Numbered from the stretch's first letter, positions 50,191 through 60,218 are shown. The stretch is 64,000 nt of DNA from Carbonactinospora thermoautotrophica (GCF_001543895.1 NZ_JYIJ01000018.1:186001-250000); one strand, 5' to 3'. Made by a program: numbers and translations. Notes: a model not told the origin generated them from the sequence alone.

Positions 50191-50991
50191 TCAGCCTGCC
50201 GCGGCCGCGATGCGGGGGCAGTTCGAGCACACATCCTCCGGGCACAGCGTGTAGTACAGGCAGCAGGTGAGCCGGGTTCGCGTGTAGGCACGGTCCCGCA
50301 GCTCCACCGTCCGGAAGCCCGCGCCGCCCACGAAGGGCGGGGTGCCGCCCGGCAGCAGCGCCGTCGCCTCGGCGACCGCCTCCTCCTCCCGGCCGAGCGC
50401 CTTGCCGAGGTGCCACAGCGTCCCGGCCAGCTCGTCGGTCACCATGCCCCACAGGGCGTGCGGGCCGCGGCGCACGTGCGGGCGGAAGGCCGCCAGGACG
50501 GGGGCGAGGTGCCCGGCCACTGTGTCCCGCGCGACGCGCCGCAGCGCGTCGGCGTCGGCCACGACCCGCGCCTGCGGGTGGTCGGCCGCCGGGTCGCCAG
50601 GCAGGCAGGCGAAGCCGGGGACCGCGACCGTCACCGGGCCGGCGAGCACCCCGGTGCGGCGGGGCACGGCGACGTCGCCCGGCCCCAGCAGGGGCACCCG
50701 GCGGTCCAGCAGCAGCGGCCCAGCGACGAGCAGGCAGGCGAGCCAGGCGTAGTGGTGGAACGCCCAGCTGGCGACCACGTCGCGGCGGGCGGGCCGCCCG
50801 TACTCCTGCTCCATGCGGGCGGCCTTCGCGTCGACGAACTCGACCAGCCGCTTCGCGTCGGCGGTCAGCTGCGCGCCGGTGGTCCAGCTCTCCGGGTCCG
50901 GTGGCCGCCCCACCTGGATCTGCAGGAAATCGCAGGCGGCGGCGACTCGCGCGTACGTCTCGCCGAGCGGCGGCGTGGTCGAGACAGGCAT
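50191..50991 (-). CDS. FhuF-like [2Fe-2S] ferric-siderophore reductase
   Basis: 266 aa. The C-terminal cysteines form the FhuF cluster motif (TCCLYYTLCPEDVCSNCPR; CC, then C and CxxC). The N-terminal half is helical, with HYAWLACLLVAGPLLLDRRV. It reduces ferric siderophore in the cytosol to release iron. Convergent with the glutamine-synthetase-like gene (27-bp gap). An iron box lies 27 bp upstream of its start. Confidence 0.88.
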   Translation of the reverse strand: MPVSTTPPLGETYARVAAACDFLQIQVGRPPDPESWTTGAQLTADAKRLVEFVDAKAARMEQEYGRPARRDVVASWAFHHYAWLACLLVAGPLLLDRRVPLLGPGDVAVPRRTGVLAGPVTVAVPGFACLPGDPAADHPQARVVADADALRRVARDTVAGHLAPVLAAFRPHVRRGPHALWGMVTDELAGTLWHLGKALGREEEAVAEATALLPGGTPPFVGGAGFRTVELRDRAYTRTRLTCCLYYTLCPEDVCSNCPRIAAAAG

Positions 50992-51017
50992 GGGACTCCC
51001 GGAGCGGCAAACCTTCC

Positions 51018-51036
51018 TTAGGTAAGGCTAACCTTA
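51018..51036 (-). promoter_or_regulatory. Iron box of the FhuF-like gene
   Basis: TTAGGTAAGGCTAACCTTA, close to the DmdR/IdeR consensus, lies 27 bp upstream of the minus-strand reductase start. The pirin gene (+) starts 148 bp away on the other side. Confidence 0.88.
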
Positions 51037-51183
51037 GCCTGATTCTCACTCGTTCGAGCGCCGTGTCACCCGATCGGATGCACGCCGGGGTGCGGGGCGC
51101 TCCCCGGCCCTGCGATGGAGCACGTCCGGCGCGTGGGGGAAGCTGGACCTATGGTGGGTATCCGATCCGAGGAGGTGGCGCGG

Positions 51184-51909
51184 ATGAGCCAGGTCGAGAT
51201 CCGTAAGGCGGACGAGCGGTTCCGCACCCGTACCGACTGGCTGGACTCGCGGCACTCGTTCTCGTTCGGGCCGCACTACGATCCGCGCAACACCCACTTC
51301 GGGCTGCTGCTGGTCTCGAACGACGACGTGGTGCGGCCCGGCGCCGGATTCCCGCCGCACGACCACCAGGACATGGAGATCGTCACCTGGGTGCTGTCCG
51401 GCGCGCTCGCGCACGAGGATTCGGCCGGCAACGCCGGGGTCATCCGGCCGGGTCTGGTGCAGCGGATGACCGCCGGCGCCGGCATCCGGCACTCGGAGAT
51501 GAACGCCTCGGACACCGAGCCGGTGCGCTTCGTGCAGATGTGGGTGGTGCCGGACCAGACCGGGCTCACTCCCTCCTACGAGCAGGCGGACGTCTCCGCG
51601 CGGCTCGACTCCGACTACCTGGTCCCGGTCGCCTCCGGGCGGCCCGAGCACCGACCGGCCGTCCGGATTCACCAGCGCGACGCCACGCTATACGTGGCGC
51701 GGCTCCCCGTCGGCCACGACGTGACCCTGCCGGCCGCGCCGTTCGTGCACCTGTACGTCGCCGAGGGCGGCGTCTACCTGGAGGCGTCCGGCCCGCTCGA
51801 CGCCGGCGACGCGGCCCGGATCACCGGCTCGGAAGGCCACCGGGTGACCGCCACCGAGCCCGCCGAGATCCTGGTGTGGGAGATGTACAGCACGCTGCGG
51901 AGCGCGTAG
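51184..51909 (+). CDS. Pirin family protein
   Basis: 241 aa from the ATG with GAGGAGGTGG upstream. Two cupin domains: the first holds the metal site in FPPHDHQDMEIVTWVLSGAL and IRHSEMNASD, the second is degenerate (DATLYVARLPVGHDVTLPAA). Pirins are iron-binding proteins of the cytosol; some have quercetinase activity. No operon with neighbours is visible. Confidence 0.92.
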   Translation: MSQVEIRKADERFRTRTDWLDSRHSFSFGPHYDPRNTHFGLLLVSNDDVVRPGAGFPPHDHQDMEIVTWVLSGALAHEDSAGNAGVIRPGLVQRMTAGAGIRHSEMNASDTEPVRFVQMWVVPDQTGLTPSYEQADVSARLDSDYLVPVASGRPEHRPAVRIHQRDATLYVARLPVGHDVTLPAAPFVHLYVAEGGVYLEASGPLDAGDAARITGSEGHRVTATEPAEILVWEMYSTLRSA

Positions 51910-52030
51910 CCGGCCAGGCGCGCGGGCCGGGAGCGTCCGCGCCGACCGCCGCGACCTGAGGGCGTCCCGGCCTGCCGTGATGCCGGGGACACTGGGAAGC
52001 GAACCGATCGCGAAACCCGAGGAGTGAACG

Positions 52031-52519
52031 TTGCGTCTCGACGCCCTGGACCAGCGGATCATCGCGGAGCTGATGCGGGACGCGCGCGCCAGCTACGCCG
52101 ACATCGGCGCCCAGGTGGGCCTTTCCGCGCCCGCCGTGAAACGCCGCGTGGACCGGCTGCGCGCCGCAGGGGTGATCAAGGGGTTCACCGCGCTCGTCGA
52201 ACCCTCGGCGCTCGGCTGGACCACTGAGGCGTACGTGGAGCTGTACTGCACGAAGACCTCGCCCGCCGAGATCCTCGCCTGCGTGGCCAAGCATCCGGAA
52301 GTGGTCTCCGCGTGCACCGTGACCGGGGAGGCGGACGCACTGGTGCACGTCCTCGCCTCCGACGTCCAGCACCTGGAGCGGGTCGTGGAACGCATCGCCG
52401 CTGAACCCTGCGTGGTCCGCACGAAGAGCGTGATCGTGCTGTCGCGCCTGCTCAGCCGAGCCGCGACCGCCCCCGGCGAGCCCGCCGTGGCCGCCGCGCC
52501 GATGGCTGCCGCGCGGTAG
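52031..52519 (+). CDS. Lrp/AsnC-family regulator
   Basis: 162 aa, TTG start after GAGGAG. An N-terminal helix-turn-helix (LDALDQRIIAELMRDARASY, then IGAQVGLSAPAVKRRVDRL) is followed by a RAM (ACT-like) effector domain (AYVELYCTKTSPAEILACVA, CTVTGEADALVHVLASD). It probably senses an amino acid and controls the ornithine aminotransferase gene downstream, as its relatives do for amino acid catabolism. Confidence 0.9.
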   Translation: MRLDALDQRIIAELMRDARASYADIGAQVGLSAPAVKRRVDRLRAAGVIKGFTALVEPSALGWTTEAYVELYCTKTSPAEILACVAKHPEVVSACTVTGEADALVHVLASDVQHLERVVERIAAEPCVVRTKSVIVLSRLLSRAATAPGEPAVAAAPMAAAR

Positions 52520-52805
52520 CGGGAACAGGCGCGCAACGAATCGACAGATCCGGCGTGGTGAACGCAACGAACCGCATGGAACGCGCAACGGGAACGCGTT
52601 GGAAAGCCGGTGACCGGTTCCTAAGCTGCTGAAACGACCGGCTGGTGGCCCACGTGGCCGTCGCCGTCGGCGCGGTATGGCACCCCCCACCCGCCGAGGA
52701 GCGGCGGCCACGGCCGTGGCCGCCGAGTTCCGGACCGCTCCGAGCCGTGCCGGACCGGCCTGCCCGGCCGTGCCAGGCCGGTCCCGAGCGCCAGGAGGTT
52801 CGCGT

Positions 52806-54041
52806 ATGAGCGTCACCGCCGAGAACGCCACTCGCCAGGTCATCGCACTCGCCGAGGAGAGCAGCACGCACAACTACCACCCGCTCCCGGTCGCGATCGC
52901 GCACGCCGAGGGCGCCTGGGTGACCGACGTGGACGGCCGGCGGTACCTGGACTGCCTCGCCGGATACTCCGCGCTCAACTTCGGCCACCGCCACCCGGAC
53001 CTCATCGCCGCCGCCCGCGCGCAACTGGACCGGGTCACGCTCACCAGCCGGGCCTTCCACCACGATCAGTTCGGCCCGTTCTGCCGCGAGCTCGCCGACC
53101 TGGCCGGCAAGGACCTGGTGCTGCCCATGAACACCGGCGCGGAGGCCGTGGAGACCGGCATCAAGGTGGCGCGCAAGTGGGGGTACCAGGTCAAGGGCGT
53201 GCCGGACGGGCAGGCCACGATCATCGTCGCGGAGAACAACTTCCACGGCCGCACCACGACCATCATCAGCTTCTCCACCGACCCGGTGGCCCGCGACGGC
53301 TTCGGCCCCTACACCCCCGGCTTCAAGATCGTCCCGTACGGCGACGCCGAGGCGATCGAGCGGGCGATCGACGACACGACCGTGGCCGTGCTGCTGGAGC
53401 CGATCCAGGGCGAGGCCGGCGTGATCGTGCCCCCGCCCGGCTACCTCGCCGCGGTCCGTAAGCTCTGCACGGAGCGGAACGTGCTGTTCCTCGCCGACGA
53501 GATCCAGTCCGGCCTGGGCCGCACCGGCGCCACCTTCGCCTGCGACCACGAGGACGTCGAGCCGGACCTGTACCTGCTCGGCAAGGCGCTCGGCGGCGGC
53601 GTGGTGCCCGTCTCGGCCGTCGTCGGCGACCGGGACGTGCTCGGCGTGTTGAAGCCGGGCGAGCACGGCAGCACCTTCGGGGGTAACCCGCTGGCCTGCG
53701 CCGTCGGCCGGGCGGTGGTGCGGCTGCTGGCCACCGGCGAGTACCAGGCGCGCGCCCGCGAGCTGGGCGAGCACCTGCACGAACGGCTCGCCGCGCTGGT
53801 CGGCGACGGCGTGGTCGAGGTACGCGGCCGGGGGCTGTGGGCCGGCATCGACATCGACCCGGCGCTGGCCACCGGCCGCGAGATCTGCGAGCGGCTCGCC
53901 GCCCGGGGCGTGCTCGCCAAGGACACCCACGGCTCCACGATCCGGCTCGCCCCGCCCCTGGTCGTGGACAAGGACGAGCTGGACTGGGCCGTGGACCAGT
54001 TGGTGGCGGTGCTGCGCGAGGTGGCCCGCGAGCGGGCGTGA
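52806..54041 (+). CDS. rocD: Ornithine-oxo-acid transaminase
   Basis: 411 aa, ATG with AGGAGG upstream. Class III aminotransferase with the ornithine-specific pattern: STHNYHPLPVAIAHAEGAWV, DCLAGYSALNFGHRHP, ENNFHGRTTTIISFSTDP, ADEIQSGLGRTGATFAC and the PLP lysine in LLGKALGGGVVPVSAVV. Converts ornithine to glutamate semialdehyde. Placed after an Lrp regulator. It could draw ornithine away from other pathways, but no link to the siderophore locus is evident. Confidence 0.92.
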   Translation: MSVTAENATRQVIALAEESSTHNYHPLPVAIAHAEGAWVTDVDGRRYLDCLAGYSALNFGHRHPDLIAAARAQLDRVTLTSRAFHHDQFGPFCRELADLAGKDLVLPMNTGAEAVETGIKVARKWGYQVKGVPDGQATIIVAENNFHGRTTTIISFSTDPVARDGFGPYTPGFKIVPYGDAEAIERAIDDTTVAVLLEPIQGEAGVIVPPPGYLAAVRKLCTERNVLFLADEIQSGLGRTGATFACDHEDVEPDLYLLGKALGGGVVPVSAVVGDRDVLGVLKPGEHGSTFGGNPLACAVGRAVVRLLATGEYQARARELGEHLHERLAALVGDGVVEVRGRGLWAGIDIDPALATGREICERLAARGVLAKDTHGSTIRLAPPLVVDKDELDWAVDQLVAVLREVARERA

Positions 54042-54065
54042 CGGGCTCCCCGGCGGGTTGCTCCG

Positions 54066-54115
54066 CGTCGGGTGTGCGTGTCGTCACACGCGTGTGACGA
54101 CACGCACACCCGACG
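54066..54115. repeat. 50-bp perfect palindrome, copy 3 of 3
   Basis: Same 50 bases as at 21433-21482. It lies between the convergent rocD and aceE genes, next to a separate normal terminator (54144-54173), so ending transcription is not its only possible role. Confidence 0.9.
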
Positions 54116-54143
54116 TATCCTGGGGCGCCGCCGAAGACACGGA

Positions 54144-54173
54144 GGGCCCCCGCCCACCCACGGGCGGGGGCCC
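54144..54173. terminator. Bidirectional terminator between rocD and aceE
   Basis: GGGCCCCCGCCC and GGGCGGGGGCCC form a 12-bp perfect stem around a 6-nt loop, followed by TTTCC. Confidence 0.8.
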
Positions 54174-54188
54174 TTTCCGCGCGGGTCG

Positions 54189-56930
54189 TCAGGCGTCGCC
54201 GCCGGCCGGGCCGTGGCCGGCCGCCCGGATGTCGTGGAGTTGGTACTTCGTGATCGCCTCGGTGACCGTCTCCGGCTTGATCTCGCCGCGCTTGGCGAGC
54301 AGCTGGAGCACCGCGACGGCGATCGACTCGGCGTCCACGTGGAAGTACCGCCGGGTCGCGCCACGGGTGTCCGACATGCCGAAGCCGTCCGTGCCGAGCG
54401 AGGTGTAGTCGGTGGGCACCCACCGGGAGATCTGGTCCGGCACCGCGCGCATCCAGTCGGAGACCGCGACCACCGGGCCGGGCCGGCCCTCCAGCTGCTG
54501 GGTCACGAACGGCACCCTGCGCTCCCGATCGGGGTGGAGCAGGTTGTGCTTCTCGCACTCCACCGCGTCGCGGCGCAGCTCGTTCCACGAGGTCGCCGAC
54601 CACACGTCGGCCGCGACCCCCCAGTCCTGGGCGAGCAACTCCTGGGCTCGCAGCGCCCACTGCATGGCCACGCCCGAGGCGAGGATCTGCGCCCGCGGCG
54701 CCTCGGCGTTCGGCTCCGGCGCGGCCTGGTAGTGGTACAGGCCCTTGAGCAGGCCGGTCACGTCGAGGTTCGCCGGCTCCTCCGGCTGCACGTACGGCTC
54801 GTTGTAGAGCGTGAGGTAGTAGAAGACGTCCTCGGGGTTCTCCCCGTACATCCGCCGCAGGCCGTCCCGGACGATGTACGCGATCTCGTACGCCCACGCC
54901 GGGTCGTACGCCACGCACGCCGGGTTCGTCGAGGCGAGCAGCAGCGAGTGGCCGTCGTTGTGCTGCAGGCCCTCACCGGCCAGCGTGGTCCGACCGGCGG
55001 TGGCGCCGAGCAGGAACCCGCGCGCCATCTGGTCGGCCGCCGCCCACATCTGGTCGCCGGTCCGCTGGAACCCGAACATCGAGTAGAAGATGTAGACCGG
55101 GATCATCGGCTCCCCGTGGGTGGCGTACGAGGTGCCGGCGGCGATGAACGAGCCCATCGAGCCGGCCTCGTTGATGCCCTCGTGCAGCAGCTGGCCGGAC
55201 TCCGACTCCTTGTACGAGAGCAGCAGCTCCCGGTCCACCGCCTCGTACCGCTGGCCCAGCGGGTTGTAGATCTTGGCGGTCGGGAACAGCGAGTCCATGC
55301 CGAAGGTGCGGGCCTCGTCCGGGATGATCGGCACCCAGCGGAAGCCGATCTCCTTGTCCTTCATGAGGTCCTTCAGCAGCCGGACGAACGCCATGGTCGT
55401 GGCCACCGGCTGCTTGCCCGAGCCCTTCTTCAGCGACGAGTACACCGGGTCGCCGGGCAGCTTCAGCGGCTTGGACCTGACCCGCCGCTCGGGCAGGAAC
55501 CCGCCGAGCTGGCGGCGCCGCTCCAGCATGTACTGGATCTCGTCGCTGTCCATGCCCGGGTGGTAGTACGGCGGCAGGTCCGACTCCTCGATCTGCTTGT
55601 CGCTGATCGGCAGGTACAGCCGGTCGCGGAACTCCTTCAGGTCCGCCTTGGTGAGCTTCTTCATCTGGTGGGTCGCGTTGCGGCCCTCGAAGCTCTTCAG
55701 GGTCCAGCCCTTGATGGTCTTGGCGAGGATCACCGTCGGCTGGCCGACGTGCTCGCGCGCGGCCTTGAACGCCGCGTACACCTTGCGGTAGTCGTGGCCG
55801 CCGCGCGACAGCTTGCGCAGGTCGTCGTCGGACAGGTGCTCGACCATCTTGCGCAGCCGCGGGTCGTCGCCGAAGAAGTGCTCGCGGATGTAGGCGCCGG
55901 ACTCCACCGAGTACGTCTGGAACTGCCCGTCGGGCGTGGTGTTCATCTTGTTGACGAGCACGCCGTCGACGTCCTGGGCCAGCAGCGGGTCCCAGTCCCG
56001 GCCCCAGATCACCTTGATGACGTTCCAGCCGGCGCCGCGAAAGAACGACTCCAGCTCCTGGATGATCTTGCCGTTGCCGCGGACCGGGCCGTCCAGCCGC
56101 TGCAGGTTGCAGTTGATGACGAACGTGAGGTTGTCCAGCTCCTCGCGGGCGGCGAGCCCGATCGCCCCCAGCGACTCCGGCTCGTCCATCTCACCGTCGC
56201 CGAGGAACGCCCAGACGCGCTGGTCGCTGGTGTCCTTGATCCCGCGGTTGTGCAGGTACCGGTTGAACCGCGCCTGGTAGATCGCGTTGATCGGGCCCAG
56301 GCCCATGGAGACGGTCGGGAACTCCCAGAAGTTCGGCATCAGCCGCGGGTGGGGGTAGGAGGAGAGCCCGCCGCCGGGGTGGGACAGCTCCTGGCGGAAC
56401 CCGTCGAGCTGGTCCTCGGTGAGCCGCCCCTCCAGGAACGCGCGCGCGTAGATGCCCGGCGCCGCGTGGCCCTGGATGAACACCTGGTCGCCGCCGCCCG
56501 GGTGGTCCTTGCCGCGGAAGAAGTGGTTGAAACCGACCTCGTACAGGCTCGCGCTCGACGCGTACGTCGCGATGTGCCCGCCCACGGACAGCTCCGGCCG
56601 GTTGGCGCGGGAGACCATGACCGCCGCGTTCCAGCGGATGTAGGCCCGGATCCGGCGCTCGACGTACTCGTCGCCCGGGAACCACGGCTCCCGCTCCGGC
56701 GGGATCGTGTTGATGTAGTCGGTGCTCCGTAGGGCGGGCACGCCGACCTGACGCTCCCGCGATCGCTCGAGCAGGCGAAGCATCACGTAGCGGGCGCGCT
56801 GACGGCCCCGCTCGTCGATGACGGCATCGAGGGACTCGAGCCACTCTCTTGTCTCCTCGGGGTCGATGTCCGGGAGCTGGCTCGGGAGGCCGTCACTAAT
56901 GATCGAGAAGCGCTCTCGTCCGGAAGCCAC
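54189..56930 (-). CDS. aceE: Pyruvate dehydrogenase E1 component (homodimeric)
   Basis: 913 aa from the GTG giving [18 protein letters not shown], the usual actinobacterial start; GAAGGACC precedes it. Long AceE-type E1: thiamine diphosphate site in [59 protein letters not shown] and the C-terminal transketolase-like half ending [15 protein letters not shown]. It decarboxylates pyruvate and acetylates the lipoyl E2. The order aceE, DUF3052 and AhpE is also found in streptomycetes. Confidence 0.96.
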   Translation of the reverse strand: MASGRERFSIISDGLPSQLPDIDPEETREWLESLDAVIDERGRQRARYVMLRLLERSRERQVGVPALRSTDYINTIPPEREPWFPGDEYVERRIRAYIRWNAAVMVSRANRPELSVGGHIATYASSASLYEVGFNHFFRGKDHPGGGDQVFIQGHAAPGIYARAFLEGRLTEDQLDGFRQELSHPGGGLSSYPHPRLMPNFWEFPTVSMGLGPINAIYQARFNRYLHNRGIKDTSDQRVWAFLGDGEMDEPESLGAIGLAAREELDNLTFVINCNLQRLDGPVRGNGKIIQELESFFRGAGWNVIKVIWGRDWDPLLAQDVDGVLVNKMNTTPDGQFQTYSVESGAYIREHFFGDDPRLRKMVEHLSDDDLRKLSRGGHDYRKVYAAFKAAREHVGQPTVILAKTIKGWTLKSFEGRNATHQMKKLTKADLKEFRDRLYLPISDKQIEESDLPPYYHPGMDSDEIQYMLERRRQLGGFLPERRVRSKPLKLPGDPVYSSLKKGSGKQPVATTMAFVRLLKDLMKDKEIGFRWVPIIPDEARTFGMDSLFPTAKIYNPLGQRYEAVDRELLLSYKESESGQLLHEGINEAGSMGSFIAAGTSYATHGEPMIPVYIFYSMFGFQRTGDQMWAAADQMARGFLLGATAGRTTLAGEGLQHNDGHSLLLASTNPACVAYDPAWAYEIAYIVRDGLRRMYGENPEDVFYYLTLYNEPYVQPEEPANLDVTGLLKGLYHYQAAPEPNAEAPRAQILASGVAMQWALRAQELLAQDWGVAADVWSATSWNELRRDAVECEKHNLLHPDRERRVPFVTQQLEGRPGPVVAVSDWMRAVPDQISRWVPTDYTSLGTDGFGMSDTRGATRRYFHVDAESIAVAVLQLLAKRGEIKPETVTEAITKYQLHDIRAAGHGPAGGDA

Positions 56931-57300
56931 GCTGGTCCTTCGCTTTATGTCGATGTCTCCTCGCCGACCACCTCCATCGTCGTGCCAGGACTCGCCGTCC
57001 ATCGTCGCTACCAGCCGGTGATCCGTTGTCGCTACCGGCCGATAACAGGGTTCAGCGGCCGTCGATGTGGGTGGTCGGCCCCTTGTCGGCCCTGTCACGC
57101 GGTGGCGTGAAAGCAAGGCTCATGAGCACCATACGCCGGAATCGGCGGCGAATGATATCGGCCGTCCACCAAGTGGATCGCGGGGCTGCGGGCGATCACA
57201 TCGTGACCAGCGGGGTACATCTGTCCAAAAGGGGTCTTCACCTTTACCCGAATCACGGGGAAGACTGTGGAATGAGGACTCGGGAAGGGAGGTCCTGCTG
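56931..57300. other. Divergent promoter region of aceE and the DUF1918 gene
   Basis: No gene seen. Near the aceE side a direct repeat TCGCTACCAGCCG / TCGCTACCGGCCG (about 57004-57045) may be a regulator site. GGGAAGGGAGG precedes the DUF1918 gene. Confidence 0.4.
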
Positions 57301-57543
57301 ATGCGAGCGACCGTGGGAGATCGACTGCACGTACACGGCAAGACAGTTGGCCAGCACGACCGGATAGGCGAGATCATCGAGGTCCGCGGCCCGAACGGTG
57401 CTCCGCCGTACGTCGTGCGCTTCGAGGACGGCCACACCGGCCTGGTGTTCCCCGGCCCGGACGCGGTGGTCGAGCGTCCCGAGGAGGTGCAGGTCGAAGC
57501 GGCGGCGCAGTCCCGGAAGCAGGGCCAGCGTTCCGGCTGGTGA
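57301..57543 (+). CDS. DUF1918 protein
   Basis: 80 aa small beta-barrel protein: MRATVGDRLHVHGKTVG, DRIGEIIEVRGPNGAPPYVV, then RFEDGHTGLVFPGPDA. The family is found in actinobacteria and has an SH3-like fold; role unknown. A basic tail (QSRKQGQRSGW) follows. Strong ribosome site. Confidence 0.9.
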   Translation: MRATVGDRLHVHGKTVGQHDRIGEIIEVRGPNGAPPYVVRFEDGHTGLVFPGPDAVVERPEEVQVEAAAQSRKQGQRSGW

Positions 57544-57577
57544 CCATGCCGCCGCGCACCGCTGACAGACTGGCGGT

Positions 57578-57991
57578 ATGCGGACACAGGTCATCGAGGT
57601 GCACACCGGGACGCGGGAGACGGTCCGGGACCTGACCCGGGACTGCGCCGCGTTCCTTCGGGAGGTGGCTGAAGGACAAGACGGGCTGCTCCACGTGTTC
57701 GTCCCGCATGCCACCGCGGGCGTGGCGATCCTGGAGACCGGTGCGGGGAGCGAGGAGGATCTGCTCACCGCGTTGCGGGACCTGCTACCCCCCGATGATC
57801 GCTGGCGGCATCGGCACGGCTCACCCGGGCACGGCCGCGATCACGTCGTGCCCGGGTTCATTCCTCCCTACGCCACGATTCCGGTCATCGGCGGTCGGAT
57901 GGCCCTGGGCACGTGGCAGTCGATCGTGCTCGTGGACACCAACGGTGACAATCCACACCGAAAGGTAAGACTTTCCTTCCTCGGCGGCTGA
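57578..57991 (+). CDS. YjbQ / UPF0047 family protein
   Basis: 137 aa. Single-domain YjbQ fold with VFVPHATAGVAILETGAGSE, HRHGSPGHGRDHVVPGFIPP and LGTWQSIVLVDTNGD. Conserved His residues (PHATAG, GHGRDH) form the putative active site. Homologues have weak thiamine phosphate synthase activity in vitro; true function is unsettled. Located 34 bp after DUF1918. Confidence 0.9.
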   Translation: MRTQVIEVHTGTRETVRDLTRDCAAFLREVAEGQDGLLHVFVPHATAGVAILETGAGSEEDLLTALRDLLPPDDRWRHRHGSPGHGRDHVVPGFIPPYATIPVIGGRMALGTWQSIVLVDTNGDNPHRKVRLSFLGG

Positions 57992-58120
57992 TGAGTTTCC
58001 GGTTCGCCGGGTGACGTTTCGCCGTCTACCTGGCCTGGGTACTTGCGCGGACAGCCGTCCCCGCTGTGGACTACGGCCCACACCCCCGGAAGTCGGGGGC
58101 CGAAAGCTGGAGGTCAATCG

Positions 58121-58561
58121 GTGAGCGCGACCGCGGACCACGCGGACGAACTGCCCAATCCCGCAGCCCGTCTAGGGCTTCAGCCCGGACAGGTGGTCCA
58201 GGAGCTCGGGTACGACGAGGACTGTGACGAGGAGCTCCGCGAGGCGATCGAGGAGCTGACCGGCAACGAGCTCGTCGACGAGGACTACGACGACGTGGTC
58301 GACGTCGTCCTGCTCTGGTGGCGGGACGGGGACGGAGACCTGGTCGACGCCCTCGTCGACGCGCTCACGCCGCTGGCCGACGGCGGCGTGATCTGGCTCC
58401 TCACCCCCAAGGCCGGGAGAGACGGCCACGTCGAACCGAGTGACATCGGCGAGGCAGCGCCGACCGCCGGCCTGTCTCCGACCAAGAGCATCAACGCGGC
58501 CAAGGACTGGTCCGGCACTCGGCTGGTGGCGCCGAAGGCCGCCCGTACCGGCAGGCGTTGA
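58121..58561 (+). CDS. DUF3052 family protein
   Basis: 146 aa from the GTG with TGGAGGTC upstream. Acidic protein: LGLQPGQVVQELGYDEDCDE, YDDVVDVVLLWWRDGDGDLV, DGGVIWLLTPKAGRDGHVEP and AAKDWSGTRLVAPKAA. Typical for actinobacterial DUF3052, an uncharacterised family often next to aceE and ahpE. Terminated by a strong hairpin. Confidence 0.92.
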   Translation: MSATADHADELPNPAARLGLQPGQVVQELGYDEDCDEELREAIEELTGNELVDEDYDDVVDVVLLWWRDGDGDLVDALVDALTPLADGGVIWLLTPKAGRDGHVEPSDIGEAAPTAGLSPTKSINAAKDWSGTRLVAPKAARTGRR

Positions 58562-58571
58562 GCGACGTGAG

Positions 58572-58605
58572 GTCGTCCCCGCCCCGGGGCCGGGGCGGGG
58601 ACGAC
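58572..58605 (+). terminator. Terminator of the DUF3052 gene
   Basis: GTCGTCCCCGCCCC and GGGGCGGGGACGAC form a 14-bp perfect stem with a 6-nt loop, 10 bp after the stop. Confidence 0.8.
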
Positions 58606-58780
58606 GCGCGTCTGCCGGCCCTGCTACCAGGCCTGCGTCCCGGGTGCGGTTCGCCGTCGCGCCGGCCGTAGCGTCCGGGGTATTCCGTCACGTCCTGCGC
58701 GCCGATCCCCGCGCGCCCGGGCGCGTCCGTGTCACACTGGCACGCGAGGTGGTTTCGACCCGTGGGGAAAGGACGTGTCG

Positions 58781-59242
58781 ATGGCGGTCGAAGTAGGCGA
58801 TAAGGCCCCGGACTTCGAGCTCAAGGACCAGCACGGCCAGCCCGTGAAGCTGTCCGACTTCCGCGGCGACAAGAACGTCGTCCTGGTCTTCTACCCGTTC
58901 GCGTTCACCGGGGTGTGCACCGGTGAGCTGTGCGCGATCCGGGACGAGCTCGTGCCCGTGCTCCCCGACGCCGACGCCCAGGTGCTGGCCGTGTCCTGCG
59001 ACACGATGTTCGCCCTGCGGGTTTTCGGCGAGCAGCAGGGGCTCGAGTACCCCCTGTTGTCCGACTACTGGCCGCACGGTGCCGTCGCCCGCGAGTACGG
59101 TGTCTTCGACGAGACCAAGGGCTGCGCGGTGCGCGGCACGTTCATCATCGACAAGGACGGGATCGTCCGCTGGAAGGTGGTCAACGCGATCCCGGACGCG
59201 CGTGACGTGAACGAGTACCGGCAGGTGCTCGAGTCCCTGTAG
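58781..59242 (+). CDS. ahpE: Peroxiredoxin (AhpE-type)
   Basis: 153 aa from the ATG with GGAAAGGA upstream; a GTG six bases earlier is in frame. The peroxidatic Cys lies in [20 protein letters not shown] (TxxC motif, near residue 46), supported by the downstream Arg in [12 protein letters not shown]. Reduces hydrogen peroxide and organic peroxides using thiols. 1-Cys or atypical 2-Cys use is not clear. Confidence 0.93.
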   Translation: MAVEVGDKAPDFELKDQHGQPVKLSDFRGDKNVVLVFYPFAFTGVCTGELCAIRDELVPVLPDADAQVLAVSCDTMFALRVFGEQQGLEYPLLSDYWPHGAVAREYGVFDETKGCAVRGTFIIDKDGIVRWKVVNAIPDARDVNEYRQVLESL

Positions 59243-59285
59243 GAGTCCCGGGGCACGAGTGCCCCACGTCCGACATGGGGGAGAG

Positions 59286-59639
59286 ATGCCCTGCTTCCGC
59301 TGCGGGGCCCGGCAGACCGACCCAGTTCGCGGCGTGAGCGCTTGGCGGCGTGGCGTTCGCGCCGGTACCCAGGTCCTGATCTGCCCCGACTGTCAGCAGG
59401 CGTACGACTGGACCCGCGACCTGGACCGCTGCGTGTCCTGCGGGTCCACCGCGCTCGTCCGCATCCTCGGGGAGACCCAGTGCCGCTCCTGCGGCGCGGT
59501 GGACGTGGTGGTGCCCGTGCCGCCGGGCGTGGGCACCGCGCCGCGGGGTGTCGCGGGCAGCATGGTGCCCGGTCTCGCCGAGGACGTCCAGGCCGCGCTC
59601 GAACGCGTGCTGCGCCGCCAGCCGGGACGCCGGGTGTGA
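59286..59639 (+). CDS. Zinc-ribbon protein (117 aa)
   Basis: Three CxxC pairs and more: MPCFRCGARQTDP, VLICPDCQQAYDW, DRCVSCGSTALV and TQCRSCGAVDVVV. It should bind two zinc ions. An arginine-rich tail ends RRQPGRRV. Homologues lie beside ahpE in related genomes; function unknown. Ribosome site GGGGGAGAG, 44 bp after ahpE. Confidence 0.82.
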   Translation: MPCFRCGARQTDPVRGVSAWRRGVRAGTQVLICPDCQQAYDWTRDLDRCVSCGSTALVRILGETQCRSCGAVDVVVPVPPGVGTAPRGVAGSMVPGLAEDVQAALERVLRRQPGRRV

Positions 59640-59643
59640 CCCG

Positions 59644-59686
59644 CCAGGGCCACGCGCCCGCCTCCGGGCACGGTGCGTGGCCCTGG
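59644..59686 (+). terminator. Hairpin after the zinc-ribbon gene
   Basis: CCAGGGCCACGC and GCGTGGCCCTGG form a 12-bp stem with a 19-nt loop, five bases past the stop. Confidence 0.6.
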
Positions 59687-60062
59687 GTCACGCTGTGCGT
59701 TTCGGCCATTCGGCCGCTGGCGTTGTGACCTGATCGGGTGTTTGCTGGAGGCAAGGCCGCCGTCGCCGCTGGCCCGAGACTCCGGCGACCGCGGCCGACC
59801 GCTGTGCGGCCGCATGGTCCGCCCCTTCCCGGGTACCCGAAACCTTGAGTCCCCGGCACCGGACCCTGAGCCCTCCGGAACCGGGGACAGGAACCGTCAG
59901 ACCGTGCCCAGGGCCATCGCCGGCCCGACGCCCGCGGGCATCAGCGAGGCGCCTCGGACGACTGAGCCCTGGTACGCGCCGCTTGCGCCACCCGATCACC
60001 CGGGTGGCGCAAGCACGCGCCGAATCCCGGTACGCTACGGTGCGTACGGAACCGTCCTCCGC
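59687..60062. other. Gene-free stretch before the tRNA
   Basis: No supported coding region. The tRNA promoter should lie in the last 60 bases (GCACGC, then TACGCTACGG). Confidence 0.4.
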
Positions 60063-60136
60063 GGGCGCATAGCTCAGTTGGTCAGAGCGTCGGTCTTACA
60101 AACCGAAGGTCGCTGGTTCGAGTCCGGCTGCGCCCA
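60063..60136 (+). tRNA. tRNA-Val (anticodon TAC)
   Basis: Cloverleaf is complete: acceptor GGGCGCA pairs with TGCGCCC, D arm AGCTCAGTTGGTCAGAGC, anticodon stem CGGT/ACCG with loop CTTACAA (anticodon TAC at loop positions 3-5) and T arm with GGTTCGAGTCC. CCA is not encoded. A terminator follows. Confidence 0.96.
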
Positions 60137-60190
60137 CTGCACGGCACTCGCGGCCCGCCTGGCCGGCCGCGCCGTTTCCGCACGCCAGAA

Positions 60191-60218
60191 GGGGTCCCGG
60201 GCGGTCGCCCGGGACCCC
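60191..60218 (+). terminator. tRNA-Val terminator
   Basis: GGGGTCCCGGGC and GCCCGGGACCCC form a 12-bp stem with a 4-nt loop, followed by TTGCTCG. Confidence 0.8.

Noticed and set aside
54072-56732. Plus-strand frame of 886 codons opposite aceE
   Set aside because: Antisense shadow of aceE, which has unmistakable E1 motifs along its length.
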